From an uncultured Sphingomonadaceae bacterium (GTDB lineage Bacteria; Pseudomonadota; Alphaproteobacteria; Sphingomonadales; Sphingomonadaceae): a stretch of DNA of 64,000 bases. The DNA is taken from the NCBI GenBank assembly GCA_947499255.1, contig CANMNF010000002.1:570430-634429 (forward strand), in the 5' to 3' direction. How positions within the stretch are numbered: position 1 is the stretch's first letter; each line of letters opens with the position of its first letter. Below are positions 52,108 to 62,278 of this stretch, one piece after another. Below the pieces are notes generated by a model. It saw nothing but the letters and a program-made list of their open reading frames with translations. It did no database searches and was not told the DNA's origin. The translations under genes were made by a program, and so were the position numbers.

Positions 52108-53106
52108 ATGTCTAAGCCCGATAAGGATCAATCTGCCCAAAGTGTGCTCGATCGTGTGCTGGTGCTGGAAATGGTTCGTGTCACCGAGGCTGCGGCCATC
52201 GCGGCTTCAAGCCTGATTGGTCGGGGCGATGAAAAGGCCGCTGATGCCGCCGCTGTGGAAGCGATGCGCCTCGCCTTTGACGACCTTTATATGGACGGCA
52301 CCGTTGTCATCGGTGAAGGCGAGCGCGACGAAGCGCCGATGCTCTATATCGGCGAAAAGGTTGGTGGTGCACCGGGCAAAGGACCCAAAATCGATATCGC
52401 GCTCGATCCGCTTGAAGGCACCACGATTACAGCGAAAGCTGGCCCCAATTCGCTGGCCGTGCTGGCCGCTGCTGAGGAAGGCAACCTTCTCAACGCGCCG
52501 GACACTTATATGGACAAGATTGCGATTGGTCCGGGCTATCCTGATGGCGTGATCAGTCTTGAAAAAAGCGTAACGCAAAACGTCAAGGATCTGGCTGAGG
52601 CGAAAGGCGTTCCCGCCAGTGCGATCATGGCTTGTGTGCTGGATCGTCCGCGCCATGCCGATATCATCGAAGAATTGCGCAGCCTTGGTGCTGGCGTCAC
52701 TCTGATCGGCGATGGTGATGTGGCAGGCATCATCGCGACCACTGACGAAGACACCAATATCGACATTTATATGGGCCAAGGCGGTGCGCCCGAAGGCGTG
52801 TTGGCCGCAGCTGCTTTGCGCTGTGTCGGGGGGCAGATGAATGGCCGCCTCGTGTTCCGCAACGATGATGAACGAAAGCGAGCGGCCAAATGGGGCATCA
52901 AAGATCTGGACCGGATTTATAAGCTGGAAGATCTGGCTTCTGGCGATTGCATCTTTGCCGCCACCGGCGTGACCGATGGTTCGCTGCTCGGCGGTGTGAA
53001 GCGCCTGCGCCGCCCGATGGGCATGGTGATGACAACCGATTCGGTGGTGATGCGCGCAAGTTCTGGCACTGTACGCTGGGTTAAAGGCGAACACCGCCTG
53101 ACTTAG
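52108..53106 (+). CDS. glpX: Class II fructose-1,6-bisphosphatase
   Basis: 332 residues from the ATG at 52108 (AGGAAAAG upstream). Gluconeogenic phosphatase of the GlpX type. The lithium-sensitive phosphatase motifs are DGTVVIGEGERDEAPMLYIG and DIALDPLEGTTITAKAG; substrate contacts lie near LRRPMGMVMTTDSVVMRASS. The hom-glpX order is common in alphaproteobacteria. Confidence 0.97.
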   Translation: MSKPDKDQSAQSVLDRVLVLEMVRVTEAAAIAASSLIGRGDEKAADAAAVEAMRLAFDDLYMDGTVVIGEGERDEAPMLYIGEKVGGAPGKGPKIDIALDPLEGTTITAKAGPNSLAVLAAAEEGNLLNAPDTYMDKIAIGPGYPDGVISLEKSVTQNVKDLAEAKGVPASAIMACVLDRPRHADIIEELRSLGAGVTLIGDGDVAGIIATTDEDTNIDIYMGQGGAPEGVLAAAALRCVGGQMNGRLVFRNDDERKRAAKWGIKDLDRIYKLEDLASGDCIFAATGVTDGSLLGGVKRLRRPMGMVMTTDSVVMRASSGTVRWVKGEHRLT

Positions 53107-53157
53107 TATATTAGCGGCGTTCGCGCTTCTGCTGACATATCGCTATTGTCATTCGGC

Positions 53158-53859
53158 ATGGACGAAAGCGAAGAAACTCTAAGGCTTGCAGCCATACCGC
53201 AAGCTGTTCACGAACTCGCTGCGCGTTTGGGCGTTGGCAAACATAAAACAGCGCGCCGCGCCATGTTCAATCAAACGGGCCATTTGCGCGCCAGCCATGA
53301 AAGCGGCTGGATGCCTTTCAAAGCGCGTCAATGGATATGCCTGTCACAATGTGATTTCCGCTGGCTTTGCAAGACAGGCCCCCTGTTCACTTTGCGCATT
53401 GAGGATTCGCTTATCAACGCCAAGGCTGTTGGCAAGATGAGCCTTCTTGGTGTGATTCCACTCGGCACCGCGCAATCGTCACCTTCGATCATCAAGGCAC
53501 AACTCATGCGATATCTGGCCGAGTTGCCTTGGGCGCCCGATGCGATTTTGCACAATTCAGCATTACGATGGACTGTCGACGCTGATGGTAAGCTTGGCGT
53601 CGGTTTGACCATTGGTGATGTCAGTGGCTCTGTAACATTCGAATTGAATGATGAGGGGTTTCTGGAAAGTGTTTCTGGCATTCGGCCCCGTGCACATAAA
53701 GGCGCATTTATCGACACACCTTGGCGCGGGATCTTTTCAAACTACCAGCAAGCCGCGGGAAGGAATATTCCGATGGCGGGCGAGGTAGGGTGGAGCATCC
53801 TTGGTGCTTATCACCGCGTTTGGAAAGGCGAATTGTCGGACTGGCATTTGAGCGATTGA
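53158..53859 (+). CDS. Conserved protein of unknown function (DUF6544/DUF6920-like)
   Basis: 233 residues from the ATG at 53158. No signal peptide or membrane segment. The pattern FNQTGHLRASHESGWMPFKA, then LMRYLAELPWAPDAIL and a C-terminal GWSILGAYHRVWKGELSDW resembles an uncharacterised family often annotated DUF6544 or DUF6920, in which the product has a beta-sandwich lipid-transfer-like look. The assignment is by pattern only. It lies between glpX and prs in the same direction, with 51 bases before it. Confidence 0.7.
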   Translation: MDESEETLRLAAIPQAVHELAARLGVGKHKTARRAMFNQTGHLRASHESGWMPFKARQWICLSQCDFRWLCKTGPLFTLRIEDSLINAKAVGKMSLLGVIPLGTAQSSPSIIKAQLMRYLAELPWAPDAILHNSALRWTVDADGKLGVGLTIGDVSGSVTFELNDEGFLESVSGIRPRAHKGAFIDTPWRGIFSNYQQAAGRNIPMAGEVGWSILGAYHRVWKGELSDWHLSD

Positions 53860-53984
53860 ATGACCGTGATGGCAGGTATTGCGCTGCTTTCCCCGAAGTC
53901 GCGCTCCTCTTTGGTTGCAATCATGCGACGGCTCGTTAGAGCCGCAGCAAGTCTCATGCGCTATTGGAAGAGAGGGCAACACCG

Positions 53985-54920
53985 ATGAAGCTCATGTCCG
54001 GCAATTCGAACCTGCCACTCGCCAGAGCGATAGCAGGGTACTTAGAAGTTCCGCTGACGGACGCCAGCGTACGGCGGTTTTCCGACGAAGAAATCTTCAT
54101 CGAAATTCACGAAAATGTGCGCGGTGAAGATGTCTTCCTGCTGCAATCCACCAGCTTCCCGGCGAATGACAATCTGATGGAATTGCTCATCGGTATCGAT
54201 GCGCTAAAACGGGCTTCGGCCAAGCGAATTACGGCTGTGATCCCCTATTTCGGATATGCCCGGCAGGATCGCAAGCCCGGCCCGCGCACCCCGATTTCGG
54301 CCAAGCTGGTGGCCAATCTGATCACCAAAGCGGGTGCGGACCGGGTTCTTGCGGTCGATCTGCATGCAGGCCAGATTCAGGGCTTTTTCGATATTCCAAC
54401 CGACAATTTGTATGCCGCGCCAACAATGGCTGCCGATATTCAAGCGCGTTATGGCGATACTGATCTGATGGTCGTCTCGCCAGATGTTGGCGGCGTCGTG
54501 CGTGCACGTGCGCTGGCCAAACGGCTCGACAACGCGCCGCTGGCGATTGTCGATAAGCGCCGCGATCGTCCTGGTGAAAGCGAAGTGATGAACATTATTG
54601 GCGATGTCACCGGGCGCCATTGTATCATGATAGATGATATCGTCGATTCGGGGGGCACGCTGTGCAACGCCGCCTCTGCTTTGCTGGAGAACGGCGCGAA
54701 AAGCGTTGCCGCCTATATTACGCACGGCGTTTTATCGGGCAGCGCGGTCAACCGCGTCAACAATTCCGATCTGAAAGAATTGGTCATTTCCGACACGATC
54801 AACGCGACAGACGATGCCAAAGCTTCTGACCGTATTCGCATTCTGGCAATCGCGCCGCTGATGGGCGAGGCAATCCGGCGTATTGCGGATGAAAGCTCGG
54901 TTTCCAGCTTGTTTGATTGA
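53985..54920 (+). CDS. prs: Ribose-phosphate pyrophosphokinase
   Basis: 311 residues from the ATG at 53985 ([20 protein letters not shown]). Makes PRPP for purine, pyrimidine, histidine and tryptophan synthesis and for salvage by Apt. Visible: [20 protein letters not shown], the flexible loop [10 protein letters not shown], the metal/PRPP motifs [20 protein letters not shown] and [20 protein letters not shown]. Twelve bases before hisN. Confidence 0.98.
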   Translation: MKLMSGNSNLPLARAIAGYLEVPLTDASVRRFSDEEIFIEIHENVRGEDVFLLQSTSFPANDNLMELLIGIDALKRASAKRITAVIPYFGYARQDRKPGPRTPISAKLVANLITKAGADRVLAVDLHAGQIQGFFDIPTDNLYAAPTMAADIQARYGDTDLMVVSPDVGGVVRARALAKRLDNAPLAIVDKRRDRPGESEVMNIIGDVTGRHCIMIDDIVDSGGTLCNAASALLENGAKSVAAYITHGVLSGSAVNRVNNSDLKELVISDTINATDDAKASDRIRILAIAPLMGEAIRRIADESSVSSLFD

Positions 54921-54932
54921 CGTATTGGCCGC

Positions 54933-55715
54933 GTGAACCTCTCCGCCGATATCGCCCTTGCGCATCGCCTTGCCGATGCAGCGCGTGCGGAGATCACGCC
55001 CTTGTTCCGCTGCGCTGATATAACGAGTGAGGCAAAGGACGATGCTTCGCCTGTCACCATTGCCGATCGCAACGCTGAAGAAGCGATGCGCCGCATCTTG
55101 AAGGCGGAGCTGCCGCAAGATGGTGTGCATGGAGAGGAATTTGGCGTCGAAGTCGGCCGTTCCGGGCGGCAATGGGTGCTCGATCCGATTGATGGCACCA
55201 CCGCGTTTCTGGCAGGTCGCCCGATCTTTGGAACGCTGATCGCTTTGCTGATCGAAGGGTTTCCGGTGCTGGGCATTATTGATCAGCCGATCCTCGGTGA
55301 ACGCTGGCTTGGTGTTACAGGGGAGGCGACAATTTTTAATGGTGAGCCGATCCAAACACGTCGCTGCCGCGAATTGTCCAAGGCGATGCTTGCCACAACA
55401 GGCCCGCAATATTTCACCGATGCACAAGGTGAGCAATTTATGCTGCTTGCCTCCAAGACCGATCATAAACGTATGGTGATGGGCGGGGATTGTTACAATT
55501 ATGGCTGCCTTGCTTCGGGCCAAATCGATGTGATTGCTGAGGCGGGGCTGAAACTGCACGATTACGCAGCACTGGTGCCGGTGGTCGAAGGCGCAGGGGG
55601 CACGATGTGCGACTGGCAAGGTGAGCCGCTGCATGCCGGCTCGTCTGGCGAAGTTCTGGCCATGGGCGATCCTGCCCGGCTTGAAGATGTGCTTGAAGCG
55701 ATGAGCGGCAGTTGA
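54933..55715 (+). CDS. hisN: Histidinol-phosphatase, inositol monophosphatase family
   Basis: 260 residues from a GTG. Metal sites GEEFGVEVGRSGRQWVLDPI and DPIDGTTAFLAGRPIFG, and the C-terminal LKLHDYAALVPVVEGAGGTM, follow the HisN pattern (FLAGRPIFGTLIAL is typical of this subfamily). It would finish histidinol synthesis in histidine biosynthesis. Downstream of prs, which supplies PRPP to the same pathway. Confidence 0.9.
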   Translation: MNLSADIALAHRLADAARAEITPLFRCADITSEAKDDASPVTIADRNAEEAMRRILKAELPQDGVHGEEFGVEVGRSGRQWVLDPIDGTTAFLAGRPIFGTLIALLIEGFPVLGIIDQPILGERWLGVTGEATIFNGEPIQTRRCRELSKAMLATTGPQYFTDAQGEQFMLLASKTDHKRMVMGGDCYNYGCLASGQIDVIAEAGLKLHDYAALVPVVEGAGGTMCDWQGEPLHAGSSGEVLAMGDPARLEDVLEAMSGS

Positions 55716-55735
55716 ACGTGCTTTGCCAATTTGCT

Positions 55736-55766
55736 TTGCCGCACGCAGGCTTGCATTTAGTACAAT
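55736..55766 (+). promoter_or_regulatory. Possible rpmI-rplT promoter
   Basis: TTGCCG (55736-55741) and TACAAT (55761-55766) with a 19-base spacer, about 105 bases before rpmI. The spacer is long, so support is modest. The leader that follows contains short inverted repeats such as CACA-TAA-TGTG near 55796. Confidence 0.35.
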
Positions 55767-55871
55767 TGCCGCCTAAAGCGCGCGCCTTCACCGACACATA
55801 ATGTGTGGATCCGCCTGGCTGAAAGGGCTGCCAGGGCTGGTTCGATGTGTCTCTGTTTAAAGGAGATAAAA

Positions 55872-56075
55872 ATGCCCAAGCTAAAGACCAAAAGTGGTGT
55901 GAAGAAACGCTTCAAGATCACCGCAACCGGCAAAGTTAAGCATGGCGTTGCTGGTAAGCGTCACCGTTTGATCAGCCACAATGCGAAATATATCCGCCAG
56001 AACCGTGGCACCAGCGTCGCTGCAGATGCTGATGCAAAAACGATCAAAAAATGGGCCCCTTACGGCCTTAGTTGA
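55872..56075 (+). CDS. rpmI: Ribosomal protein bL35
   Basis: 67 residues from the ATG at 55872, with AAAGGAG upstream. Starts [20 protein letters not shown] and contains [18 protein letters not shown], the full L35 pattern. Large-subunit protein; in one operon with rplT. Confidence 0.98.
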   Translation: MPKLKTKSGVKKRFKITATGKVKHGVAGKRHRLISHNAKYIRQNRGTSVAADADAKTIKKWAPYGLS

Positions 56076-56098
56076 GCCCGGTTTTCAGGAGATAAGAT

Positions 56099-56458
56099 AT
56101 GCCTCGCATTAAACGCGGTGTAACCACCCGCGCCAAACATAAACGGCTACTCGAGCAGGCCAAAGGCTATCGCGGCCGCCGTAAGAACACCATTCGCGTT
56201 GCACGCCAAGCTGTCGAGAAGGCCGGTCAATACGCCTATCGCGATCGCAAGGTTAAGAAGCGCAACTTCCGCGCCTTGTGGATCCAGCGCATCAACGCTG
56301 CTGTTCGCGCTGAAGGCTTGACCTATTCGCAGTTCATGCACGGTGTAAAGCTGGCCGGAATTGAGCTGGACCGCAAGGTTATGGCTGATCTGGCGATGAA
56401 CGAAGCCGATGCTTTTGGTTTGATCATCAAGCAAGCCAAAGGCGCTTTGCCCAATTGA
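56099..56458 (+). CDS. rplT: Ribosomal protein bL20
   Basis: 119 residues, full length. Basic helical N-terminus [20 protein letters not shown] with [20 protein letters not shown], and the C-terminal [20 protein letters not shown]. Binds 23S rRNA early in 50S assembly and in many bacteria represses its own operon. infC is not beside it. Confidence 0.98.
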   Translation: MPRIKRGVTTRAKHKRLLEQAKGYRGRRKNTIRVARQAVEKAGQYAYRDRKVKKRNFRALWIQRINAAVRAEGLTYSQFMHGVKLAGIELDRKVMADLAMNEADAFGLIIKQAKGALPN

Positions 56459-56500
56459 TCGGCACCAAAGTCAGCGCATCTGCGTTGACCGCACACAAAT

Positions 56501-56543
56501 AAAAAAGGGCGCGGGACTGGTTTGGGCCATTCCCGCGCCCTTT
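56501..56543. terminator. Bidirectional terminator between rplT and the SH3 gene
   Basis: GGGCGCGGGA (56507-56516) pairs with TCCCGCGCCC (56531-56540) in a 10-bp stem, flanked by AAAAAA on the left and TTT on the right. It ends rpmI-rplT on the plus strand (weak T run) and, more strongly, the convergent gene on the minus strand (TTTTTT). Confidence 0.85.
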
Positions 56544-56610
56544 CCGTTTCCGATTGGCTTAACGCACCATCCAAGGTCGCAGTCAGCGCGTTAAGCCTTT
56601 CGGGGGTGCG

Positions 56611-57489
56611 TTATTGCATGTCCTCGACGCTGACCCAGCCTTTGGTGCCGAAATTGTCAGCCACTTCGATCCAAAGACCATCTCGCTCACCCGAAGGCGT
56701 CAACGCTGTGCCAGCCCGCAAAGTGCGCACTTGCGCGGCGGCAGAGTTGGGTTGTGCGCGCATCACGGTATCAATCGCAGTGGTAGCGTCAGCTGTCTGC
56801 GGTGCTGATGTGGCGGCGGATTGCGGAGCCATCTGTAAAGCGGCGCGCTGATCTACCAATTGATTAAACGCGATGATAAAGGCTTCGGTTAGCTTACGAC
56901 CGCTTTTGGAATCGGCATATCCGGTCGTCTCGGCATAGCCGCGGCCCCACGAATCAGATCCACGAAAACTGATCGATGTGCGTTTTACCGATCCAGTACC
57001 TGCTGCAAGCGGTTGACCCGTTGCAGGGCTTACCACTGTTAGCGCGGCGGAAACGGTCTTCTTCTTGCCCCCAAGGCCGCCAAACATGCTTAGTGCAGCC
57101 CCGCCAAATGGAACGCTCGACAAGATGCCGGATGCAGCGCCAGAGCGCAGCAAGGCCTCTGTCGCAACGCCTGTGGCCAAATTCACACCTTGATCCACCT
57201 CTTCCTTAGTTCCAGCGATTGCGGTCACCAGGAAATGAGCAGGCGTTCCATCGGCTCCATTGTGCGGCGTAAAGCAGCCGCTTTCACTCGCCAGCCGCGA
57301 AATCAGCATGCGCGGGCTGCCCAAATCCCATTGCTGCCACCCCGCATTCGAGCCATCAACAAGGGCAATCGTGCCAAGGCTTTCTTCGCAAGTGACGAGC
57401 GTTATGTCGTCATCATCCGCGTGCGCTGGTGTCGCTGTCGCCATTGCTGCGCCGGTTGCCATAAAAGCGGTTTTGATTATCATTTTCAT
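56611..57489 (-). CDS. Exported CsgG-like protein with C-terminal SH3b domain
   Basis: 292 residues from the ATG at 57489, preceded by AGGGGGAAG. Signal peptide IIKTAFMATGAAMATATPAHA, then residues about 25-205 that resemble the CsgG/curli-assembly fold (LGTIALVDGSNAGWQQWDLG, SPRMLISRLASESGCF, VSAALTVVSPATGQPLAAG), and residues 240-292 an SH3b domain (VRTLRAGTALTPSGERDGLW, GTKGWVSVEDM). There is no lipoprotein cysteine, unlike CsgG. Possibly a periplasmic, wall-interacting protein; function not known. Confidence 0.7.
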   Translation of the reverse strand: MKMIIKTAFMATGAAMATATPAHADDDDITLVTCEESLGTIALVDGSNAGWQQWDLGSPRMLISRLASESGCFTPHNGADGTPAHFLVTAIAGTKEEVDQGVNLATGVATEALLRSGAASGILSSVPFGGAALSMFGGLGGKKKTVSAALTVVSPATGQPLAAGTGSVKRTSISFRGSDSWGRGYAETTGYADSKSGRKLTEAFIIAFNQLVDQRAALQMAPQSAATSAPQTADATTAIDTVMRAQPNSAAAQVRTLRAGTALTPSGERDGLWIEVADNFGTKGWVSVEDMQ

Positions 57490-57735
57490 TGCACTTCCCC
57501 CTTGGTCGAAAACGTATCGCAATGCGGCATTCACACACCGCAGGATAATCATTGGGGGCAATAAGCTGGCGATGATCAAGGCGCGCCAGCGAACTTAACA
57601 GTGCATGTCATCTTGCTACGCGGTTTGTCATCACAGTGAGGGGCCTGGTTAGTCAAAAGGCGTTTGAACTGTTATAGTTATGCACCAAGCACGACCCACT
57701 TTGATCGGGCGATTTGATTTAGGAGGGAGTGTTAC

Positions 57736-58686
57736 TTGGCGACAATCAGCGCAATTGACACGGGGCAAACCTGCCAAATTGATGTCGCGTTTTATCGTCT
57801 GTCTGAGGCGATAGCGCCGTACTTTACGTCACTTTCGTGTTTTACGCTGCGCAGGCCTGCGACCGATCTTGCAATAGATGTGATGCACCCGGAATGGGCA
57901 ACCATGCGCTTCGTGCAGACAGGCGATGTGCCATGCTCAGGATTTGATCAGGCGAACCTTAGTCCGCGCACTGTGTTCCTTGCCAACGGTCCGACAAGCC
58001 AGGCGGTGCATTTCAGCCTCGGCAAGGTTCGGATTTGGGGCTTGGGTCTGCAGCCATTGGGTTGGGCCGTGTATGGCGATGTGCCGGCCTGCGACATTGC
58101 TGAAAGTATCGTGGATGGCGCGAGTGAACCCGCATTCGCACGCTTTCGCGGTCTGCCCGGTCTGATTCATAGTTGCGATACGGACAAGGACAAAACGGCA
58201 TGCCGCATTGATGACTATCTGATGGGTCTGCGGCAGGATCATACGCCCGCCCGCGAACACATCATCGCTTGCCATTCGGCTTTATGTAACCCTGAGGTGG
58301 CCAATGTTGATATGCTGGCAGAAGCAACCGGCATGAACCGCAGAACGTTGGAGCGGGCATGTCTGCGCTATTTCGGATATCCGCCCAAACTGTTGCTGCG
58401 TCGCCAGCGGTTCTTGCGCAGCTTGGCGCGCTTTATGTCTGCAGACCGTGAAAACTGGAGCAGCGCAATAGATCGCCGCTATTATGACCAGGCGCATTTT
58501 GTCCGCGATTTTCGTCAGTTTATGAGCATGACGCCCAGTGAATATGCGCAAATGCCGCATCCCGTTATGGACCGCGTTATCGCGCAGCGCATGGCTGAAC
58601 TCGGCGCTGCACCGCAAACGGACAGCAAAATTTGCCTGTCTGATGCAATGGAAGTGCAGCCTTGCGACGATCCGCTAAATAATTAG
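57736..58686 (+). CDS. AraC-family transcriptional regulator
   Basis: 316 residues from a TTG with a strong AGGAGGGAG ribosome site eight bases upstream; no ATG fits. The N-terminal sensing domain (residues 1-165) is not recognised. The C-terminal part has a double helix-turn-helix of HTH_18 type: VDMLAEATGMNRRTLERACL, YFGYPPKLLLRRQRFLRSLA and FVRDFRQFMSMTPSEYAQMP. Its target is not obvious: neighbours are housekeeping genes and the CsgG-like gene is divergent. Confidence 0.88.
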   Translation: MATISAIDTGQTCQIDVAFYRLSEAIAPYFTSLSCFTLRRPATDLAIDVMHPEWATMRFVQTGDVPCSGFDQANLSPRTVFLANGPTSQAVHFSLGKVRIWGLGLQPLGWAVYGDVPACDIAESIVDGASEPAFARFRGLPGLIHSCDTDKDKTACRIDDYLMGLRQDHTPAREHIIACHSALCNPEVANVDMLAEATGMNRRTLERACLRYFGYPPKLLLRRQRFLRSLARFMSADRENWSSAIDRRYYDQAHFVRDFRQFMSMTPSEYAQMPHPVMDRVIAQRMAELGAAPQTDSKICLSDAMEVQPCDDPLNN

Positions 58687-58754
58687 AGCTTGGGAAGGCG
58701 CTGTCAGCCCGCTAACAGGCGCGGCACTTATAAAGATCAAGACAAGCGAAAACG

Positions 58755-59870
58755 ATGTCGGAAATACAACAGATTGCGCAGGACGCCCAAACAAGGATCG
58801 CTGCGGCACAGGATTTGGCTGGGGTCGAAGCGCTGCGCGTAGAATTCCTTGGCAAACAGGGCAGCGTTTCGGCGCTGCTTAAAACGCTGGGCAAGATGAG
58901 CCCGGAGGAACGCCAGGAAAAGGCTCCTGCCATTCAATCGTTGCGCCAACAGGTCGCCGATGGCTTGGCGCAGAAGAAGGCGGCGCTTGAAGAAGCCGAG
59001 CTTGACGCGCGCCTTGCCAATGAGACGCTTGATTTGACTTTGCCCGCACCGTCTGCGCTGCGCGGTTCTGTCCATCCGGTCAGTCAGGTGATGGACGAAG
59101 TGGCTGAGATTTTTGCCGATCTTGGTTTTGCCGTTGCGACCGGCCCTGAGATTGAAAACGACTGGCACAATTTCACCGCGCTCAATATGGATGAGAGCCA
59201 TCCTGCGCGCGCGATGCACGATACGTTTTATTTTCCGGATGAAGATTCTCAAGGGCGCAAGATGCTGCTGCGCACCCACACTTCGCCCGTGCAAATTCGC
59301 GCGATGCAAGCGCAGGGCGCGCCCATTCGCATTATCGCACCGGGCCGCGTCTATCGCTCTGACAGCGATGCGACGCATACGCCGATGTTCCACCAGATTG
59401 AAGGGCTTGTGGTGGATGAAGGCACGCATCTTGGCCATTTGAAGTGGACGTTGGAAACCTTCTTCAAAGCCTTTTTTGAACGTGAGGACATCACCTTGCG
59501 CCTGCGCCCATCCTATTTCCCCTTTACTGAGCCGAGCGTCGAGTTTGACGTGGGCTACGCCAATGAAGGCGATCGCCGCGTTGTGGGTGGTCACGGTGAT
59601 GCCGATGGCCATGACTGGATGGAATTGGGCGGAAGCGGCGTGGTAAACCGCCGCGTGCTGGAATCCGCCGGACTTGATGCTGACAAATACCAAGGCTTTG
59701 CTTTTGGCCTTGGGATCGATCGGCTGGCCATGCTCAAATATGGGATGAACGATCTGCGCGCTTTTTTTGATGGCGATGGGCGTTGGCTGTCGCATTATGG
59801 CTTTAGCCACCTTGACCAGCCGACATTGTCCGCCGGTGTAGGAGCCCAGAATTTGGGAGGAAAGTCATGA
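58755..59870 (+). CDS. pheS: Phenylalanyl-tRNA synthetase alpha subunit
   Basis: 371 residues. N-terminal coiled coil that binds tRNA (residues 1-90) then the class II catalytic core: [31 protein letters not shown], motif 2 [20 protein letters not shown] and motif 3 [20 protein letters not shown]. Overlaps pheT by four bases. Confidence 0.98.
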   Translation: MSEIQQIAQDAQTRIAAAQDLAGVEALRVEFLGKQGSVSALLKTLGKMSPEERQEKAPAIQSLRQQVADGLAQKKAALEEAELDARLANETLDLTLPAPSALRGSVHPVSQVMDEVAEIFADLGFAVATGPEIENDWHNFTALNMDESHPARAMHDTFYFPDEDSQGRKMLLRTHTSPVQIRAMQAQGAPIRIIAPGRVYRSDSDATHTPMFHQIEGLVVDEGTHLGHLKWTLETFFKAFFEREDITLRLRPSYFPFTEPSVEFDVGYANEGDRRVVGGHGDADGHDWMELGGSGVVNRRVLESAGLDADKYQGFAFGLGIDRLAMLKYGMNDLRAFFDGDGRWLSHYGFSHLDQPTLSAGVGAQNLGGKS

Positions 59871-62257
59871 AGTTCTCTCTCGAATGGCTGAAATATTTCC
59901 TCGAAACCGATGCAAGCACGCAAGAAATTGCAGATAAGCTCAATGCGATCGGGCTTGAGATCGAAGGCTTGGAAGATCCTGCGCAAAAGCTTGATGGCTT
60001 CTGTGTGGCCGAAGTGTTGAGCGCAGCGTCCCACCCGGACGCGGACAAGCTGCAGGTTCTCTCCGTCTCTACTGGCGAAGGTGATCCTTTGCAGGTTGTT
60101 TGCGGTGCGCCCAATGCGCGTGCCGGGATGAAAGGTGTGCTGGGCCTGCCCGGTGCAGTGGTGCCATCCAACGCCATGCAATTGCGCAAAAGCGCCATTC
60201 GCGGTGTGGAAAGCAATGGCATGATGTGCTCCACCAAAGAGCTGGAGCTGGGCGATGATCATGATGGCATTATCGAATTGCCCGCGGATGCGCCTGTTGG
60301 CACCAGCTTTGCCGAATATAGCGCGGCCAGCCCGATCTTTGATGTCGCTATCACGCCAAATCGCCCTGATTGCATGGGCGTAATGGGCATCGCTCGCGAT
60401 TTGGCGGCGGCAGGTTTGGGCACGTTTAAGCCGTTCCCGACGCCAGATGTTTCGGCAAATGGTGCGTGTCCTGTAGAAATTCGCACCGACGATCCCGATG
60501 GCTGTCCGGCATTTTATGGCCGCGTTATTCGCGGCGTGAAAAATGGTCCATCACCTGAATGGATGCAAAAGCGGCTGATCGCGGCGGGACAGAAGCCGAA
60601 ATCGGCGTTGGTTGATGCGACGAACTATCTGATGCTCGCCTTTGGCCGCCCTGCGCACGTCTATGATCTTGCCAAACTGAGCGGCGCTGTTGTGGCGCGC
60701 CGTGCACAGGATGGCGAAAGCGTCGAAGCGTTGAACGAGAAGAGCTACACGCTCGACAGTGAAACAGTTGTCATCGCCGATGATAATGGCGTGCATGATA
60801 TTGGCGGCATTATGGGAGGCATGCATTCTGCGGTGCAGGATGACACGACCGACGTGCTGCTTGAAATCGCCTATTTCGATCCGCCGCGCATTGGCGTGAC
60901 AGGTCGCCGCCTTGGCCTTGCCAGCGATGCGCGCACGCGGTTTGAGCGCGGTGTTGATCCTGAGTTTCTTGATGATGGTCTGGCCATCCTGACCGATTTG
61001 ATCTTGCGCACTTGTGGCGGGGAAGCGTCAGACGTGGTGCGCGCCGGTGCCGCGCCGAGCGAGGCGAAGGTAGTGCAGTTCGATCCTGCGCTGACCGGGA
61101 AGCTGGGCGGTGTCGATGTGCCTGCCACAGAGCAAAAGCGTATCCTTGAAAGCCTGGATTTCACCGTCAGCGATGACTGGCAGGTCACCTGCCCGCTGCG
61201 TCGCCACGATATTGAAGGGCCAGCTGATCTGGTCGAAGAAGTTGTGCGCATTTATGGCCTCGATAAAGTTGCCAGCGTTGCCCTGCCGCGTGTCGATGGC
61301 GTTGCGCGCCCGACGGCTACGGCAGAACAAGCGTTGGAACGCCGACTGCGCCGCGCCGCAGCTGCGCGTGGATTGGACGAGGCGATCACGTGGTCATTCT
61401 TGCCAACCGCAGATGCCGAACATTTTGCCGATGGCGAAGCGCTTTGGGTGCTGGAAAACCCGATCAGCGAAGATATGAAAGCGATGCGGCCTTCGTTGCT
61501 GCCCGGTCTGTTGGCCGCAGCCAAGCGCAACCGCGATCGCGGCGCGTCAAGCCTGCGACTGTTTGAAATCGGTCGCCGGTATTTTCGCGGCAAAGATGGC
61601 GCCAGTGACGAGCGCGCGACTATGGGCGTTTTGCTGGTTGGCGAAAAAACATCGCGCGGCTGGGCCAATGGCAAAGTGGCGATGTTCGATGCGTTTGATG
61701 CCAAAGCTGAAGCCGAAGCGCTGCTTGGTGAAGCGGGCGCACCGGTTGGAAAGCTGATGGTGATGGGCGACGCAGGCTCGCAATTCCATCCCGGTCAATC
61801 CGGCACCTTGCGGCTTGGTCCCAAAAATGTGCTCGCCCGGTTTGGCGCACTGCATCCCAAAACGCTGGAAACCTTCGACGTCGAAGGGCCAGCCGTTGCC
61901 GTCGAAATTTTCCTCCACGCGCTGCCGAAGAAAAAAGCCGCGGCCGGATTTGCCCGTGCGCCTTACACGCCGCCCGCGCTTCAACCGGTGATGCGTGATT
62001 TTGCCTTCCTGGTTCCTGCAGACCTGCCGGCCAGCGATTTGCTGCGTAGCGTGAAAGGTGCAGATAAAGCGAACATCGTTGATGCGCGCATTTTCGACGT
62101 GTTCGCAGGCCAAGGTGTGCCTGAGGGCAAGAAATCGGTCGCCATAGAAGTGACGCTCCAGCCGCTTGAGAAAAGCTATAAGGATGCCGAATTGAAAGCG
62201 ATTGCAGATGCCGTGGTGGCAGCGGCCCAGAAACAGGGGGCAGAATTGCGGGGTTAA
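59867..62257 (+). CDS. pheT: Phenylalanyl-tRNA synthetase beta subunit
   Basis: 796 residues, normal length. N-terminal B1 core, tRNA-binding OB fold ([20 protein letters not shown]), B3/B4 editing domain, B5 and the C-terminal anticodon-binding ferredoxin-like domain ([20 protein letters not shown]). Proofreads Tyr-tRNA-Phe. prfC begins 21 bases after its stop. Confidence 0.98.
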   Translation: MKFSLEWLKYFLETDASTQEIADKLNAIGLEIEGLEDPAQKLDGFCVAEVLSAASHPDADKLQVLSVSTGEGDPLQVVCGAPNARAGMKGVLGLPGAVVPSNAMQLRKSAIRGVESNGMMCSTKELELGDDHDGIIELPADAPVGTSFAEYSAASPIFDVAITPNRPDCMGVMGIARDLAAAGLGTFKPFPTPDVSANGACPVEIRTDDPDGCPAFYGRVIRGVKNGPSPEWMQKRLIAAGQKPKSALVDATNYLMLAFGRPAHVYDLAKLSGAVVARRAQDGESVEALNEKSYTLDSETVVIADDNGVHDIGGIMGGMHSAVQDDTTDVLLEIAYFDPPRIGVTGRRLGLASDARTRFERGVDPEFLDDGLAILTDLILRTCGGEASDVVRAGAAPSEAKVVQFDPALTGKLGGVDVPATEQKRILESLDFTVSDDWQVTCPLRRHDIEGPADLVEEVVRIYGLDKVASVALPRVDGVARPTATAEQALERRLRRAAAARGLDEAITWSFLPTADAEHFADGEALWVLENPISEDMKAMRPSLLPGLLAAAKRNRDRGASSLRLFEIGRRYFRGKDGASDERATMGVLLVGEKTSRGWANGKVAMFDAFDAKAEAEALLGEAGAPVGKLMVMGDAGSQFHPGQSGTLRLGPKNVLARFGALHPKTLETFDVEGPAVAVEIFLHALPKKKAAAGFARAPYTPPALQPVMRDFAFLVPADLPASDLLRSVKGADKANIVDARIFDVFAGQGVPEGKKSVAIEVTLQPLEKSYKDAELKAIADAVVAAAQKQGAELRG

Positions 62258-62278
62258 TACGCCGCAAAACCGACATCC

